From Phallus indusiatus (taxonomy: Eukaryota > Basidiomycota > Agaricomycetes > Phallales > Phallaceae), in assembly GCA_027605045.1 (NCBI GenBank), contig JAQFWX010000001.1, positions 930,001 to 994,000 on the forward strand: a stretch of 64,000 bases of DNA. The letters are read 5' to 3'. The notes beneath the pieces are model-generated. The model did not search any database and had not been told where the DNA came from. It was given only the letters and a program-made list of their open reading frames with translations. Positions 1 through 11,757 of the stretch are shown here, one piece after another (the stretch's first letter is position 1; each line of letters begins with the position of its first letter). Position numbers and translations under genes: made by a program.

Positions 1-1200
1 TTAGTAACGACAAGATACTCGAACGTGAACGGACTCTGTCCTGAGCTTCCGGTATATTTGGCGGAAAGCACATGAGTCCCCATCTTGAGCATTGGAGTCG
101 TAAAAATAAGTTGGTTAAACGCTGTAGCCGAAAACTGCTGAGCCAGACCCGGTATTTGGAAAGATGTAAAGGGTTGGCCGTCGACGGAAAAAATTCCCGA
201 AGAGGCATTTGTATGCGGTTGCGAAAAGGGAATATCTCCATACCAGGCAAGCTGAACCCCTGCACCGTTATTTTATTAGAATTGAAACCCAAATGGTTTT
301 TTTAAACTTTCATACCAATAAAAGTCACGTTGACAAGGCCCTCGGGATCCGTCGTCCCTTTTCCGACACCTATATTTCCCCATCCTGAAATAAAATCCAC
401 TCCGGGGTCGGTATCTAAGACAAGCACCATTGAATTCTCTAAAGAAATATTTGGAGAAGATGTATAGTCTAGGAAGTCCAGATAAAATGGCATTCCCTGT
501 GAGGTAACGTTTACGACGAGTTCATGTGCACCATCAGTAATGCCTCCCTGCATGCACATTGTCTGAACGTTTTGTCCATTAACAGAAGATAAATTTGGTA
601 ATTCCAAGTTAATGCCATCGACGGCGCATGTCCAAGAAGGATCTTGACTGCTCTCTGCTAAATTTGCGATATTACAGCTATTTCGGTTACGTAAGGCGGA
701 CGCGCGAGTCACGAGATTTTTCCCGTCCTGCAAAGATAGCCTTATATCTCAATAACCGTTGCGAGTTAAGACATAAAACTTTGACCAATAGGTAGTTTAA
801 ATAATAATGAATAATCGTACATATAAATAGTTTCTTAACTCGCAATGGTTGTTGAGATATATGGGCATCTTTCTACGACGGCAAAAATCACGTGAGTTCC
901 CACGTCCGCCTTACGTAACCGAAATAGCTGTAATTGAACCAACCACATTTATTGTGGAGCCTATTTTTTTTTTTGAAAGTAAAAAAAAAATTATGCAGGC
1001 TGAGAAAGCTGATAATACTGACCATGAAATGGAAATATAAAACTGCTTGTTGTAGTAGTACTGTGTAATGTCGGGGAAAACGGTGGACCATTAATCAAGT
1101 TTTCAAGATTATTCAAGTTAACCGTGGCCGCCTGCACGATGGACCAATCACCGACGTATGTTATGCTGCTATTGTCGTTTCTGACACGAACAACAGACAT
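1..1200 (-). pseudogene. TMR-1: array membrane protein, subfamily A, 3' end outside window, exon 2 interrupted by a MITE
   Basis: Exon 1 is 1023-1200 (starts MSVVRVRND, ends FPFHG at a GT donor). Exon 2 is 316-960 and exon 3 runs from 259 through the left edge. Both splice junctions fall in phase 1 after a Gly codon, as in the intact copies. Exon 2 is split by a 264-bp inverted-repeat element (671-934) that brings an in-frame stop, so unspliced translation ends early. The rest of exon 2 (PSWTCAVDG, SDGAHELVVNVTSQG-type segments) and exon 3 (QLAWYG, SSGIFSVDG) remain open. The sequence groups with TMR-4. Transmembrane segment and tail are beyond the edge. It is called a pseudogene because of the insertion, but see the finding on possible splicing of the insert. 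Confidence 0.7.
671..934. mobile_element. MITE-like element with about 110-bp terminal inverted repeats inside TMR-1 exon 2
   Basis: The first 32 bases (671-702) are an exact reverse complement of 903-934. With mismatches the similarity extends inward for about 100-115 bases on each side, so most of the element can fold into a hairpin. It has no coding capacity. The ends read ATTACAGCTATTTCGGTTA. A target-site duplication cannot be fixed with confidence because the ends are AT-rich. Related termini (TTACAGCTGTTCCGGTT) occur at 22,291 and 48,017. Confidence 0.8.
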
Positions 1201-2544
1201 TCATATAAATTTTAGCGGCAAGGGAGTATGCAGAATGCAAACCAATTTGTGTTCGCTAGATTATAGGAGGAGGAGATGGGAAGAACTTAGAAGGAAGGGT
1301 GTTATTGTATGTATGATGGGCGATTGGAGTATCTGGCACTATTCCATGGACGGCATAGGCTGTACATTTACTACATGTACATGAGAATCGCGACATCGAT
1401 ATAAACTGCCGGCCTGTCTTCTCCAGCGATGAGACGGCATGACGATTACAAAACTTAGCTGACTGCGCCTGAGAGATGAAGCAACGAACATAATTTTCAG
1501 TTATGACTTACGGACTAGGAGCAAAACAAATACAATACCCGTCTCATTTGCGACGCCGTATTTAGGCTGGAGCCCATCACCATCAAATGTTGATGATTTC
1601 CATCGTTTAATGGAAAGACCATGGCTTCTGACGGAATATATCACACGTCAGTCAGTCTCAGCCTTGGACAATCAGACGATGAAAAGAAAGGAAACCAGGA
1701 TCTGCAGAGCTCAAGAGCAAGGTTGTCTAGCAAGGATTGTATATCGTTGGGGCATCTTTGAGAATAATTCAGTAGGTAGTATAACGGTGAATTTATCGAA
1801 AAAGTTGGATCCACGGCATACGTCAATATGGGTCATAATAAAAAAGACTACATTTGCAGTAAATAGTTTTAGAGAATTCCGCGTTTTATCAATGCGACAT
1901 TTTGAGCGCAATCTGGGGGTGAGATAGTTGAAAGGCTGTTCTCTGGGGAGCGGCAGTGATCCCGGTAGAGGATCTAAATGATGACAGATGGCGGCGAAAG
2001 ATACGTTCGTTGGCAGGAATCAAAATATCCTCGAATCCTGTCCCTCTGAGTTCTGGGCTTAGTGCATATATAAATAAAATAGTAGCAACTCATAATTAAA
2101 GATGAAAAAACTCAACGCCTTTGAACTTACGGTGCCTCACTAGTAGGCACCAAGTAGCCACGCTCGTCGCGAGGGGCCCAACATCATTCGACAATGCCCA
2201 TTAATATTCTTCAAAACCGCACATGCAGAGCTGTTACATAGTGATGTATTGTAACGATGAGATTTTGTGGCCCTATTGTGGTATGATTAGTAATTACAAA
2301 TGGATGTCGCGTACACTGCTTATCTTGAGATAGAGCGTAAGACTGAGCAACATGGGCGAAGTTAATATACCCAGGAGTGAACGTTAACATTGAACAACAC
2401 TGAGAGTTTTGATATATATCATAATACTGTACACATTGCATGAGAGAGAGGTCGTCTTGGTTTAATGCATATCTGGCTCTAGCTAAAGTGACAAAAATGA
2501 ATAGTTGAGAATCATGTTTGGTTGTTATGAATGATAGGCATCAG
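1201..2544. other. No supported gene
   Basis: Only short unrelated open frames on both strands. No family motif, RNA gene or clear transposon terminus was seen. It includes the upstream region of TMR-1. Confidence 0.5.
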
Positions 2545-2760
2545 ATGTACCTCTATTTGGTGATAACGACAGGGTGCTTGGGAGACAGACCGCGATCTGA
2601 TAAAAGAGGATTCTATAGTGATGCCGTGTATTACTTCAGGATAACAATAGCCCCTTCTTTTGTGCGACCTGAGCCAAAATAACTGATGGTCGAGCTGACT
2701 ACAAACTCTCCAATGCTCCCTACAACACCTCCGATAGTGCTTCCAGCGTGTGATGACCAT
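2545..2760 (-). pseudogene. TMR-2: relic of a family transmembrane segment and tail
   Basis: On the minus strand from about 2756 the translation reads SSHAGSTIGGVVGSIG, which aligns with SSHVGSIVGGVVGGIG of TMR-3, the start of the transmembrane helix. After a frameshift near 2660 another frame gives EVIHG...ESSFIRSRSVSQAP, matching the juxtamembrane tail (EVRRS...EPFSVQSQFVSQAA). No ectodomain exons are found upstream, and the tail end (DSGIR, PPxY) is absent. This is a short decayed fragment left by recombination or deletion. Confidence 0.7.
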
Positions 2761-3271
2761 TGTCGTCCTCGCATTTGATGTTCAAGAAATGGGATTATAG
2801 TACCAACAAACCTATCAAACACAATCTCGGATCTTTTTTCTGTAAATCATAATTTCCGCCAAACATAAGATCAAGTGCAGATTTAAGGTATCAAGTCGTG
2901 CTGATGAGTTGAGCCAACGAAGAACGAAGGAACCCCGTGCGGCGGTGTTTGAATTCCACTGAGACTGCCAGCTTTTTGCGACCGGACGGTGGGTCCCGTC
3001 AAAAGACGAACTACTAGTACGACTCACGAGTGGATGTAAAAAAAAACAATGCGACATTGTTGGAGTAGCGAAAGCGATTGTTATTGGCTGACAATGGCTG
3101 TTTAATTTTGCGACGAATTGGAGCACTAATATTGCAAGCAAAGTTCGAATCAAATACTTTCAGTACGTCAAGACATTGGCGTGTGAAAGACTAATATATA
3201 TATATATGTACGATGTGACAAGTCCCCGAAAGAGCGAAAGTAATAATAATATACAAAAATTGTGATAGCTG
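2761..3271. other. Intergenic, no supported gene
   Basis: Region between the TMR-2 relic and the TMR-3 stop codon. A short (AT)n tract lies near 3193-3206. Nothing else is supported. Confidence 0.5.
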
Positions 3272-4844
3272 CTATAACTCGGAATAAGTTGGGGGTATTT
3301 CAGCAATAACTTCGGTAGGGACAGGCTGGGGTAAGCGAATACCGCTATCGGCATGTTGGACTGGAGTTATGGTAGTGGCTGGTATTGGCATAGCACCTTT
3401 TCGCGGACGCGGCGGACTAAATTGAGTGGGCGGAGTGGTCGGGAGTGGTCGGCCTGATCCACTAAATTCATCCGTCGTATAGAGTGAATCGGAATTGTTT
3501 GATGACAAGCCCGAGCTGAATTGACTCATGCTCATGCTCGGTTGCGATAGATGATGGGACGGAGTGCTTTGAGTCCCAGTGGTCTGATTCGCTGCTAACA
3601 ACGGAGCTGCTTGGGAGACGAACTGCGATTGTACAGAAAACGGCTCTAAAACACTACGCCGTACTTCGTTCCGACGATTTCTCTGTCTTCGTCTGCGCGA
3701 TCTGAGCCAGAAGAAGAAGATAATGGAGCACACCACAACGGCCCCGATACCTCCTACAACACCTCCGACAATGCTTCCAACGTGTGACGAACTTTTACCA
3801 AGGTTATTTGCTGGAGATGGCGAATTTGATGTGGGGCTTTTGCCGGACGCGGGATTTCCATCACTGCCTCCGCCAGAATTCGGGGGCGAAGAACCTGTGG
3901 ATGGAAAGGAGCCATTGGTTACGACAAGATAGTCCAACGTGAAAGGGGTCAATCCTGGTTTTCCAGTGTATTTGGCCGAGAGCGTGTGAGGACCCATCTC
4001 TAAAGTTGTAGTCGTGAAAAAAAGTTGGTTGTATACCGTGGTGGTAGATGATTGTGATAGTCCCGCTAATGGGAAGGATGAGAAAGGCTGACCGTCTATC
4101 GTATATTCTCCCGAAGATGCATTATGGGGTTCCTCAGTAGGAATGAATCCATACCAAGACAATTGAGTTCCTTCATTATATTAAAGCCAAGATCAAAATA
4201 AAATATGTAAGACTTCCGTACCAATGAACGTCACATTAACGAGGCCACTGGGATCCGTTGTTTGGTTCGCTGTGCCCCCTAAAGCCCCCCATCCTGAGAT
4301 ATAGTCAACTGCTGGATCGTTATTTTGTATTATTATAAGTGAATCCTCCAGGGAGACACTTGGAGATGGTCGATATTGAATGTTGTCCAAATAAAATGGC
4401 ATTCCTTGTGAGGTAACGTTGACGACGAGTTTATGTGCGCCATCTGGAATGTTTCCTTGGCCGCACAACGACCAATTATTTTCAAAAGCATCGAAAACAT
4501 TCGGCGCACCCAGACTAATGCCATCGACAAAACATTGCCAGTTAGGATTTGGGGCTGTAGACGAATTTGCAACGTTGACGGTGCCAACTACGTTGATTGA
4601 GGAGCCTATGTATATACCAATAACAGTAAGTAGACGTTTTATGCTGATAGAAAGGTCGATAATACTGACCATTAAATGCAAAACTAAAACTGCTAATCGA
4701 TGTCGTGCTGCGTGATGTGAGCGAAAAGGTTGGACCAAAGTTCCCGCTATTGAGCGCGGATTGCTGCACGTTCGTCCAATTACCGACATATGTGATGCTT
4801 GCATCATCGTTCTTAACAAGAACAGTGCGGTCTTGAAGAGACAT
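3272..4844 (-). CDS. TMR-3: intact three-exon single-pass membrane protein (subfamily A, 485 aa)
   Basis: The exons are 4670-4844, 4222-4605 and 3272-4170. Their lengths sum to 1458 nt, an exact open frame, with GT-AG introns. Module 1 (about residues 1-140) runs from KNDDASITYVGNW to FYLDNIQY and holds two Cys (WQCFVDG and SLCGQG). Module 2 (about 140-265) runs from NNDPAVDYISGW to FTLDYLVV. Sequons include NVTS, NQTT, NVTF and NGSF. Next come a Gly/Ser/Pro/Asn-rich stalk, a transmembrane helix with GSIVGGVVGGIG, and an RRRRQRNRR stop-transfer. The tail carries QHADSGIRLPQ and ends PPTYSEL. It starts at MSLQDR with no signal peptide. This is the best reference copy for subfamily A. The function is unknown; a surface or adaptor role is inferred from layout only. 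Confidence 0.88.
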
Positions 4845-6851
4845 TCATATAAGCGCTTCGAAAAGTGGAGAAAAAACACAAGCTAGTAGAAGAGTGTAAG
4901 ATAGTAGGAGGACGTAACGAAGGAAATTGTCGTTTGATGAGCGCTGAGCTCCAAGTAACCCAGCTGACAGCTGGCGACTGGCAATCATTTACCTTGATTA
5001 TCAAAGTGTTCATCGGTTCCCTCGGCAGCTGAACGCAGGCTGATTGTTGCTGATTGGCAGATTGTCCTCCAATGAAGGGGACCGAGAGGGGATCCAAGCA
5101 TGTGGCTATTATTAGTGAATTTATTGGAAAAGAGCGTCCATCTCCAAAAAATCTCAGTTGAGATTCCGCTCTTAATGACGCCGTACTCGCCACAAGACTT
5201 TTTCAGGAGTTCGCACCAGCTCGCAATACCGATATCAACAAGTTTGGTTGTTTAATCTAACCTCCTCCCAGTAGCAGAAGAGAACGACCAGCTTCATTAT
5301 CAAAAATCCGAAACAACCAGCGAGGCATCTGTTCTCAAAAATCGTAACAGCACCGCTAATAAACTATTTGCTTCTGTTAAGCCAGTACCTTGATCCGTTC
5401 GCTTAGGAAATTAAACTCTTTCGATTTGCGGCATCTTATAATCGCTGGATCATTGTCGCGGCGCTCACGTACCAGCGTCACCTCAGTTGAGATACACGTT
5501 TATCAGGCCCGCAGAGTCACAAATACTAAAAAAAAGCCAAATCAATCAAAGTAAATTTTGACAGGATTACTAAACTAACAATGGCAGACACAGACATCGG
5601 GAGTAATAGCTGGGTCTTGAGGCCCGGTAACCAAATAATGCACTGTGGCATGGAGTAACAAGTCCATTCATTGCTAAGGCTGTCCCATTGAGTCGAATCC
5701 TATCGACTTCGAGTCGGACTTGAAGCTTGACATACTTGACACATAGGCAGTCCTTGTTCCACTCTTGGTCCGGGTGTTTGATGCATGATGAACTACAGAC
5801 GCGTGTCTATGCAAGACACGATATCGACAGCGTAAACATGGAATCAGCCTTCTTTTAAAGTCAATGTTATCTTTTCTTGTGGTGCCAGAGTCACTAATCT
5901 TTTTTTAAGCCGCGATGATATCAACAAAACCAGTCTTATATGAAGATAGAAGATTACAATACCGATGAATTCATTCCCGTAGTTTATGACCCCAGAATCT
6001 TTTTTGAATACAATTGAGATGCATAACTTCAGAAAAAAATGCGAAATCTGCTAGACCAGCTGAACTAACAAGGGGAGAAACCCTCCTTCGGAGTTTGAAT
6101 CCGACTCTTTTCTCAACACCGGGTCCGGCGGCGTTTATCGCCAAAGCAGAAGCGAGACCGTGTCAGTCTGTAAGTTTTTTCCCTTTTTTATTCAAATTAC
6201 GTTTACTTTTCAAGGTCTTTTCCTTTTCCTTTTTTTTCTTAGGCGACATATTTGTGAGATTCACAGAAAAGAAAGATCTCCTTAGAGAAGTCGTTACTTT
6301 TCTCCGAGGGCCCGCGTCTGTTTCGAAAAAAAAAATGGCTATCCTGCCTACTCATTATGGTACTAGCCTTTGAAGCTTCGACAAATAATGGCATTGTTCG
6401 ATATCAATGGCCGTTGCCAGGTTCTTTTTCTTCCGAGCTATTTGCACGTAGTATACTAGACTCGACGTCAAGCTCGAGCACTGCCGCAGTGGTCGCATCG
6501 CCCGCATGTCCATCCGTTAGTATCGTGCGATCAGGGATTCGGGGATAATGCAAATGGTACACGAACATTTCTATATCTCGACTCACTGGTTAGCTCAAAC
6601 TCTCACAGAAAACGAATGAATGAGCTACAAGAAGGAAGTCTGTGCGACTTTTATGAACGTTTCAAGGACCAGCTCCTCTCTCAAAAAGGATTCGTCATAA
6701 CGACATCGCCAATTTAGAGCCTATAAACGAGCGCACCATAATACTTGATGCACGCTTACTAATCAGATGAGGTTGGACAACTCGGCATGGTATTACCCTT
6801 CTTCGGCTCCACGTAACGGAAGAAAACATTTCTCTTCCCACCACCAGAACG
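4845..6851. other. Intergenic, no supported gene
   Basis: This lies between the TMR-3 start and the plus-strand PEP mutase-family gene, so it should hold both promoters. Several short open frames (for example 6014-6373 plus) have no recognisable motif and are AT/low-complexity in places. No gene is called. Confidence 0.5.
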
Positions 6852-8380
6852 ATGAAAGCCAGCACTCTTTTAAGACGATTGTTGAAGGAGGAATGTTTGA
6901 TTGTAAGATCATTTTTATATGAGATGCTGAGCGAATAATGTTCATTTAATACTGCAAATCAGGTTGCACCAGGTATGTTTACAGTCTGAGCTATAAATGG
7001 TTGCTCTTGCTCTTTCTCGACGTCTTTCATTAATGTACTTTTCAGGCGTGTTTGATGGAATGAGTGCAAGATTGGCTCTTGAGGCAGGGTTTTCGGTCCT
7101 GTACATGTCGGGAGCGGTCACCACGGCTTCCATGCTGTTCGTAAGAATTTCGTTGGTAATTCATTTAAACCTCTTGTACTTAGCCCTTGTTCCGATAGTG
7201 GTCAACCCGATCTTGCTATTGCCACACAGAGCGATTTCGTTCGGGTAGGCCCTTTTTGTGGGTGTGAATGGTCCGAATCAAACTTTTAGAACGTCAGAAT
7301 GCCGGAATGATAGCAGGACTGTCACCTTCTACTCCTGTAATAGCTGATGCTGATACAGGGTAAGTATCTTAATCGTGGCTATCCCTTTACTGGCGCTTAC
7401 GGTGATTGTTCAAGCTTTGGAGGTCCCGTCATGTGCGCTCGCACTCTGACTCTTTATGACCGCGCCGGAGTCGCTGCATTGCATATCGAAGATCAGGTAC
7501 ATTCCAAAATAGTATCATGGTATTGTCGTCATGATCAGTTAATGTTAATCAGGTTCAGTCAAAGCGATGCGGTCATCTCAGTGGGGTTTTCCCAAACAAG
7601 TCATCCTAGGCATATTTTCTCATAGTGATTTTCTATATATAAGTGGGGAAACAGATTGCACCTCTCCAAGAGTTCATTTCTCGGATTCGCGCCGCAGCAG
7701 CAGCTCGTGATAAAATTCTCGAATCTGACATTGTCCTTATTGCTCGTACTGATGCCGCACAGACTTATGGAATGGATGAGGCGCTCGATCGTCTCAAAGA
7801 GGCCGTGAAGGCGGGTGCAGACGTGGCGTTCTTGGAGGGTACTTATTTTTTCGTTTATTCTTGTCATAAAACTGACGTGTTACAGGCGTGCGTTCTAGAG
7901 AAGAAGTAGAAAGAACTGTCAGAGAATTGGCCCCGACACCTGTAAATCATGTCTACTTTAGCATGGTTATACCGTTTAATATTCGAGCGATAGGTTTTAT
8001 TAAATATTGTTCATGGTGGAAGTACTCCTGACTTCACGATCGCTGAGGCAACAGAGATGGGAGTGAAGATCGCTAGTATGTGTTACGATCGCTGACTCTG
8101 AATAAAAAGGCTGAAGCGATCATTTAGTCTTTCCTCTTATCAGTGCACTCGGTGCAATTCACGGTATGAGGGCTGCTTTAGCGTCGTTAAAAGAATCGGG
8201 AAGCGATGTTTCAGCTGCTAAGGGGTTTAATCCGAGAAATTTTTTCGAAATTATGGGTAAGTTCAATACACCACCCATTTATGATACAAACCCTAAGCTT
8301 AATGTACCCCGAGTATAGGTCTTGAAGATGCCATTGCTATTGATAGGGCTGCTGGAGGCGAAGCCTATGGAAATATATGA
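6852..8380 (+). CDS. PEP mutase/isocitrate lyase superfamily protein (297 aa, 12 exons)
   Basis: Exons join as 6852-6902, 6963-6972, 7046-7136, 7199-7244, 7298-7359, 7415-7496, 7553-7580, 7644-7838, 7886-7941, 7994-8075, 8128-8256 and 8319-8380. They total 894 nt in one frame ending in TGA. The product reads VAPGVFDGMSARLALEAGF early, then the metal/substrate motif ADADTGFGG, then HIEDQ, then the lyase signature KRCGH with the catalytic Cys, then ARTDA, FLEG and LNIVHGG. The length is normal for the PF13714 group (methylisocitrate lyase, oxaloacetate hydrolase, dimethylmalate lyase and similar C-C bond lyases). The exact substrate cannot be assigned. Exon 2 has only 10 nt. Two donors are weak (GTTCGT after exon 3, GTGGGG after exon 7); they were chosen because they keep the conserved frame. 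It is opposite in strand to the array and unrelated to it. It appears functional. Confidence 0.88.
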
Positions 8381-8827
8381 AATGATTGGCGATTCTTTAG
8401 CTCTGATTCAATGTTTGGTTCTCGCTTAAGCCATCCTATAAATATTTGCTCACTGTCCAGGATTGAAATATTATTTCACTTCAGTTCATGACAGACAATG
8501 TTTAAGCATTTTTTCCTCAGCTTTTACTTTTATTTCGAGTACCTCAGTAGGTTGTGACTCAGAGCGAAAAACTCTACCTGTGCAAGTTTGAATAATCATG
8601 TGTATGCGGTCTCGCCTCGTTAGGTGACGTGATAAATAATACCGCGATCAGACACCGTGGGACAAATTGATATAATAGAAATAAAGTTATAAGAAACGAG
8701 CGTTAGAGTAAGTAACTTAAATGTGGCTACTGTTGATTTCAATAGTCTGAATCAGAACCGGTTGAACATATTCCGACTCGGACGGTACTTGCTGGCAGGG
8801 AACAATATAGCAAACGAATATCATAAC
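8381..8827. other. Convergent intergenic region, no gene seen
   Basis: Space between the 3' ends of the PEP mutase-family gene and TMR-4. No open frame or repeat is supported. The C-terminal DSGIR/PPxY part missing from TMR-4 is not found here. Confidence 0.5.
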
Positions 8828-10355
8828 TTATCGGAAAGTCGCTAAGATATCCCCTCCACCTATTGTCGCGGGGCCTTTTCGCAATAAGGGCGATGGAATA
8901 GACCGTGGCTGAGGAGGTGAAGGGAGTGATTCTCCCGATCTATCAATCGATACGTCCGTCACCGAGACTTCTTCATCTGACGACGAGGTCGTCATATATG
9001 AAGTCGCAGTGAGCTGTTGAGAAGCTCGGTTTGTGCTGAATCGTGAGGGTTGATAAGTAGCGTTCGTAGGTTCATAACTGATTTGGTCAACCGCCGGGGT
9101 AGGACGAGATTCGAATTCGAATTCCAGCAGTGGAGCCGCCTGATAAAACTGGGGACTTGGGGAAAGAGGCTCTCCTACACCACGTCGGATAACTTCATTA
9201 TAGCTGTTGGTTCTTCTTCGTTTGCAAAATTTGAGCCAGAAGAAGAGGAGAATTGAGCATATCGCGATGCCTCCAACGGCCCCTACAACCCCCCCAACGA
9301 TGCTCCCGACATGCGACGGACTTGTGTTGGTATTGCTGATTGATGGTGTTGGAGTTGATGTGGAATTCTCATGAGCTCCTGAGCTGGAACTCGTGGGCTT
9401 GGCGCCTGTATCCGAAGGAGAGGAACCGTTTGTGACGATCAGATACTCAAACGTAAATGGACTCTGTCCTGGCTTTCCGGTATATTTGGCAGAAAGAACG
9501 TGATTTCCCATCTTAAGCATCGGTGTTGTGAAAAGAAGTTGATTGAATGCTGTGGACGAAAACGAATTCTGTAGACCCGGTATTTTAAAAGATGTGGAAG
9601 GTTGATTATCGACGGAAAATTCCCCCGAGGAGACATTGGTATGTGGGTTCGAAAAGGGAATATATCCATACCAAGCAAGTTGAACACCTGCATCGTTGAA
9701 TTGGGATTAGGAACTCAAAGAAGGAACATTTAATACCATACCAATAAATGTCACGTTAACAAGGCCCTCAGGATCAGTTGTTCCGTTTCGGATGCCTAGA
9801 GGTTTCCATCCGGAAATAAAATCGACCCTAGAATCGTTGTTCTCAATCAATATAAGAGAGTTATCCAGGGAGACATCTGGGGAAGGACTATATCGAAGAA
9901 TGTCTAAATAGAACGGTGTTCCTTTTGAGGTTACGTTCATGACAAGTTCATGCGCGCCATCTGATATTTCTTCCTGCTGACACAATGTCTGCATGTTTTC
10001 GTTGTTGACAGGGGATACAGAGGATGTGTCAATGGGAATGCCATTGATGGCGCAAACCCAGGAAGGATCATGTTTACTCTGCGCGGTATCGATTGTGCCA
10101 ATCACAGATATTGACGAGCCTAGTTTTCAGGTAAAGTCTTATTCACGTAGGCTAATTAATGCTGAAGCGCTGACCTTTATACGGGAATATAAAACTGCTT
10201 GTGGTAGTAGTCCTGTGTAACGATGGAGAGAACGGTTGACCATTGATAGAATTTACAAGACTATCGACCGTGGATGCTTGCACGATGTTCCAATCGCCGA
10301 CGTAGGTTATATTGTCATTATCGTTTGTAACAATAATCATGCCATCTTGAGACAT
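8828..10355 (-). CDS. TMR-4: three-exon membrane protein with shortened, divergent tail (472 aa)
   Basis: The exons are 10175-10355, 9742-10119 and 8828-9687, 1419 nt in frame. The start is MSQDGMIIVTND. Module 1 has WVCAINGIP and FYLDILRYSPSP. Module 2 has NNDSRVDFISGW, NGTTDPEGLVNVTFIG, QLAWYG and a SVDNQPSTSF-type loop. The stalk contains repeated Ser/Thr. The transmembrane helix is GSIVGGVVGAVGGIAICS followed by KFCKRRR. The cytosolic tail includes an unusual EFEFES stretch and a Ser/acidic run SSSDEEVS. The protein ends GGGDILATFR and lacks both the DSGIR and PPxY motifs. It is closest to TMR-1. The ectodomain is fully open, so the gene may be expressed as a tail variant. Confidence 0.82.
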
Positions 10356-11757
10356 TTGGGAGAAAGAGGTTTATAAAAGTCAAAAGAAGAAGGTGAGAGA
10401 AAAATGTTCGTATGATGGGTACTGTCAATGAGGAATATTAACCGCGGCAACTCGCCATATTATGCATGATGCCAGGTACCATGGGATAGTACTTCGGCTC
10501 CAGCCCACAGACGGCACAGCAACCATCTAGTTCATGTGAGAATAAAGATACGAATGAGCTGTCCGTTTGATAACTTCTCAAGTGAGACGGGGGCATCACG
10601 ACTACTAAAGGTCAATCAGAGGTCCATGGTCCATGATCGCAGGCGCCCCCAAATAAGGGATGTGGCAGATTGTTCAATTCAATATCAATGATAGTTCAGA
10701 AACTGTAGCGTCGAGATAAAGCCCCTCTATGTGATTATTATGGACAGTAACAGAGATTATGTTTGCCGATATTAGTCAGTGTGTTGTCAAGGTTTCCCCA
10801 GGTACTTCGCTTAAAGACCCAATCATCACTAAATATAGATGTTGATGCTGTAAAGCAGGTTCAGCTTTTGTTCCAAAAATAATTCTTGGTCAGATTCTGG
10901 AATCTGAACAACGTCGGGTCTCGTTACAGTTTGCACTCAGCCCGTCGATTTTAGGATTTTCGTTAGTATATTCCAATGCAAAATCCTTCACCGAAATTCT
11001 GCGGTAATTGATATTGGAATTCACAGTACAAAGACAGCTCTGAGTTGCTTTCGCAGTTCGATAATCTCGATATGCTCGCTAACTCGTTCGAGCCTTCCCT
11101 TGTTTTTTTTATTGATGCTCATATAGGGCATAACGTGATTCATTTGTTAGCTCTCATGATATCTATCACTCCACATGGAATTCTGATTGATACCGAGGGT
11201 GCGAAAGGGACTCGGGAGTTCAGATCTTCGGATCTCATTCTCAGATTCATGGAATTCAATTAATCAATTGCCCACGGGTTCACTTCAGTCTCAGCGTCTC
11301 AGACAGACGCTTCTCAACCCGTTTATTATAGAAATTTCAAACACGACTGTTCGGACGATGATGGGAATAGATAAAATATACAACGTAGATCAAGTTATTG
11401 TAATGCACTCAAAATTTCGTCACCGCGAATTCATAGAAATGGCACCCTATAATCTATCCAATGGGTAGGATGATGTTATATATCTGGTGGCTATCCTCTG
11501 AGATGTGGTAATGATGCGTCACGAAAATTCGCTTTAATTTATTCACCAAACTGAAAAATGTTCTAACAGGCTTTTGTGTAGACTATGTCGTTATTAACGG
11601 TAACGGTAGGTAAAGTTTGCTTTACCAAGTAATCAGAGACGTTCCGGAAGTCAGAACCCTAACATACGGAAGGACTAGTATATGCCTGTATCACTATAAC
11701 AGTAAACACCATATATTGAGTCCCAAAAAGAGCGGAGAATATCTACAGAGGTTACTA
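10356..11757. other. Intergenic; duplicated from about 11,138
   Basis: No gene is supported. From about 11,138 (ATTCATTTGTTAGCT) to TMR-5 the sequence is repeated at 28,942-29,390, marking the left border of the large block duplication. Short open frames here (11,045-11,468 plus) are not conserved in frame between the two copies. Confidence 0.6.

Noticed and set aside
72..305. Open frames on the plus strand opposite array exons (for example 72-305, 3723-3932, 9050-9256, 23767-24063, 49486-49782)
   Set aside because: They are antisense shadows of exon 3 or exon 2 of the minus-strand genes; their conservation follows the coding strand, and they have no own motifs.
3190..3206. (AT)n tracts here and near 39,815
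   Set aside because: Short simple repeats without other structure; noted only within intergenic entries.
4333..4587. Second minus-strand open frame overlapping exon 2 (also at 12717-12971, 18457-18696, 36127-36366)
   Set aside because: Off-frame reading of exon 2 that recurs only because the exon is conserved in all copies.
6014..6373. 119-codon plus-strand frame upstream of the lyase gene
   Set aside because: AT/low-complexity, no motif, and the lyase start with its conserved N-terminus is well supported at 6852.
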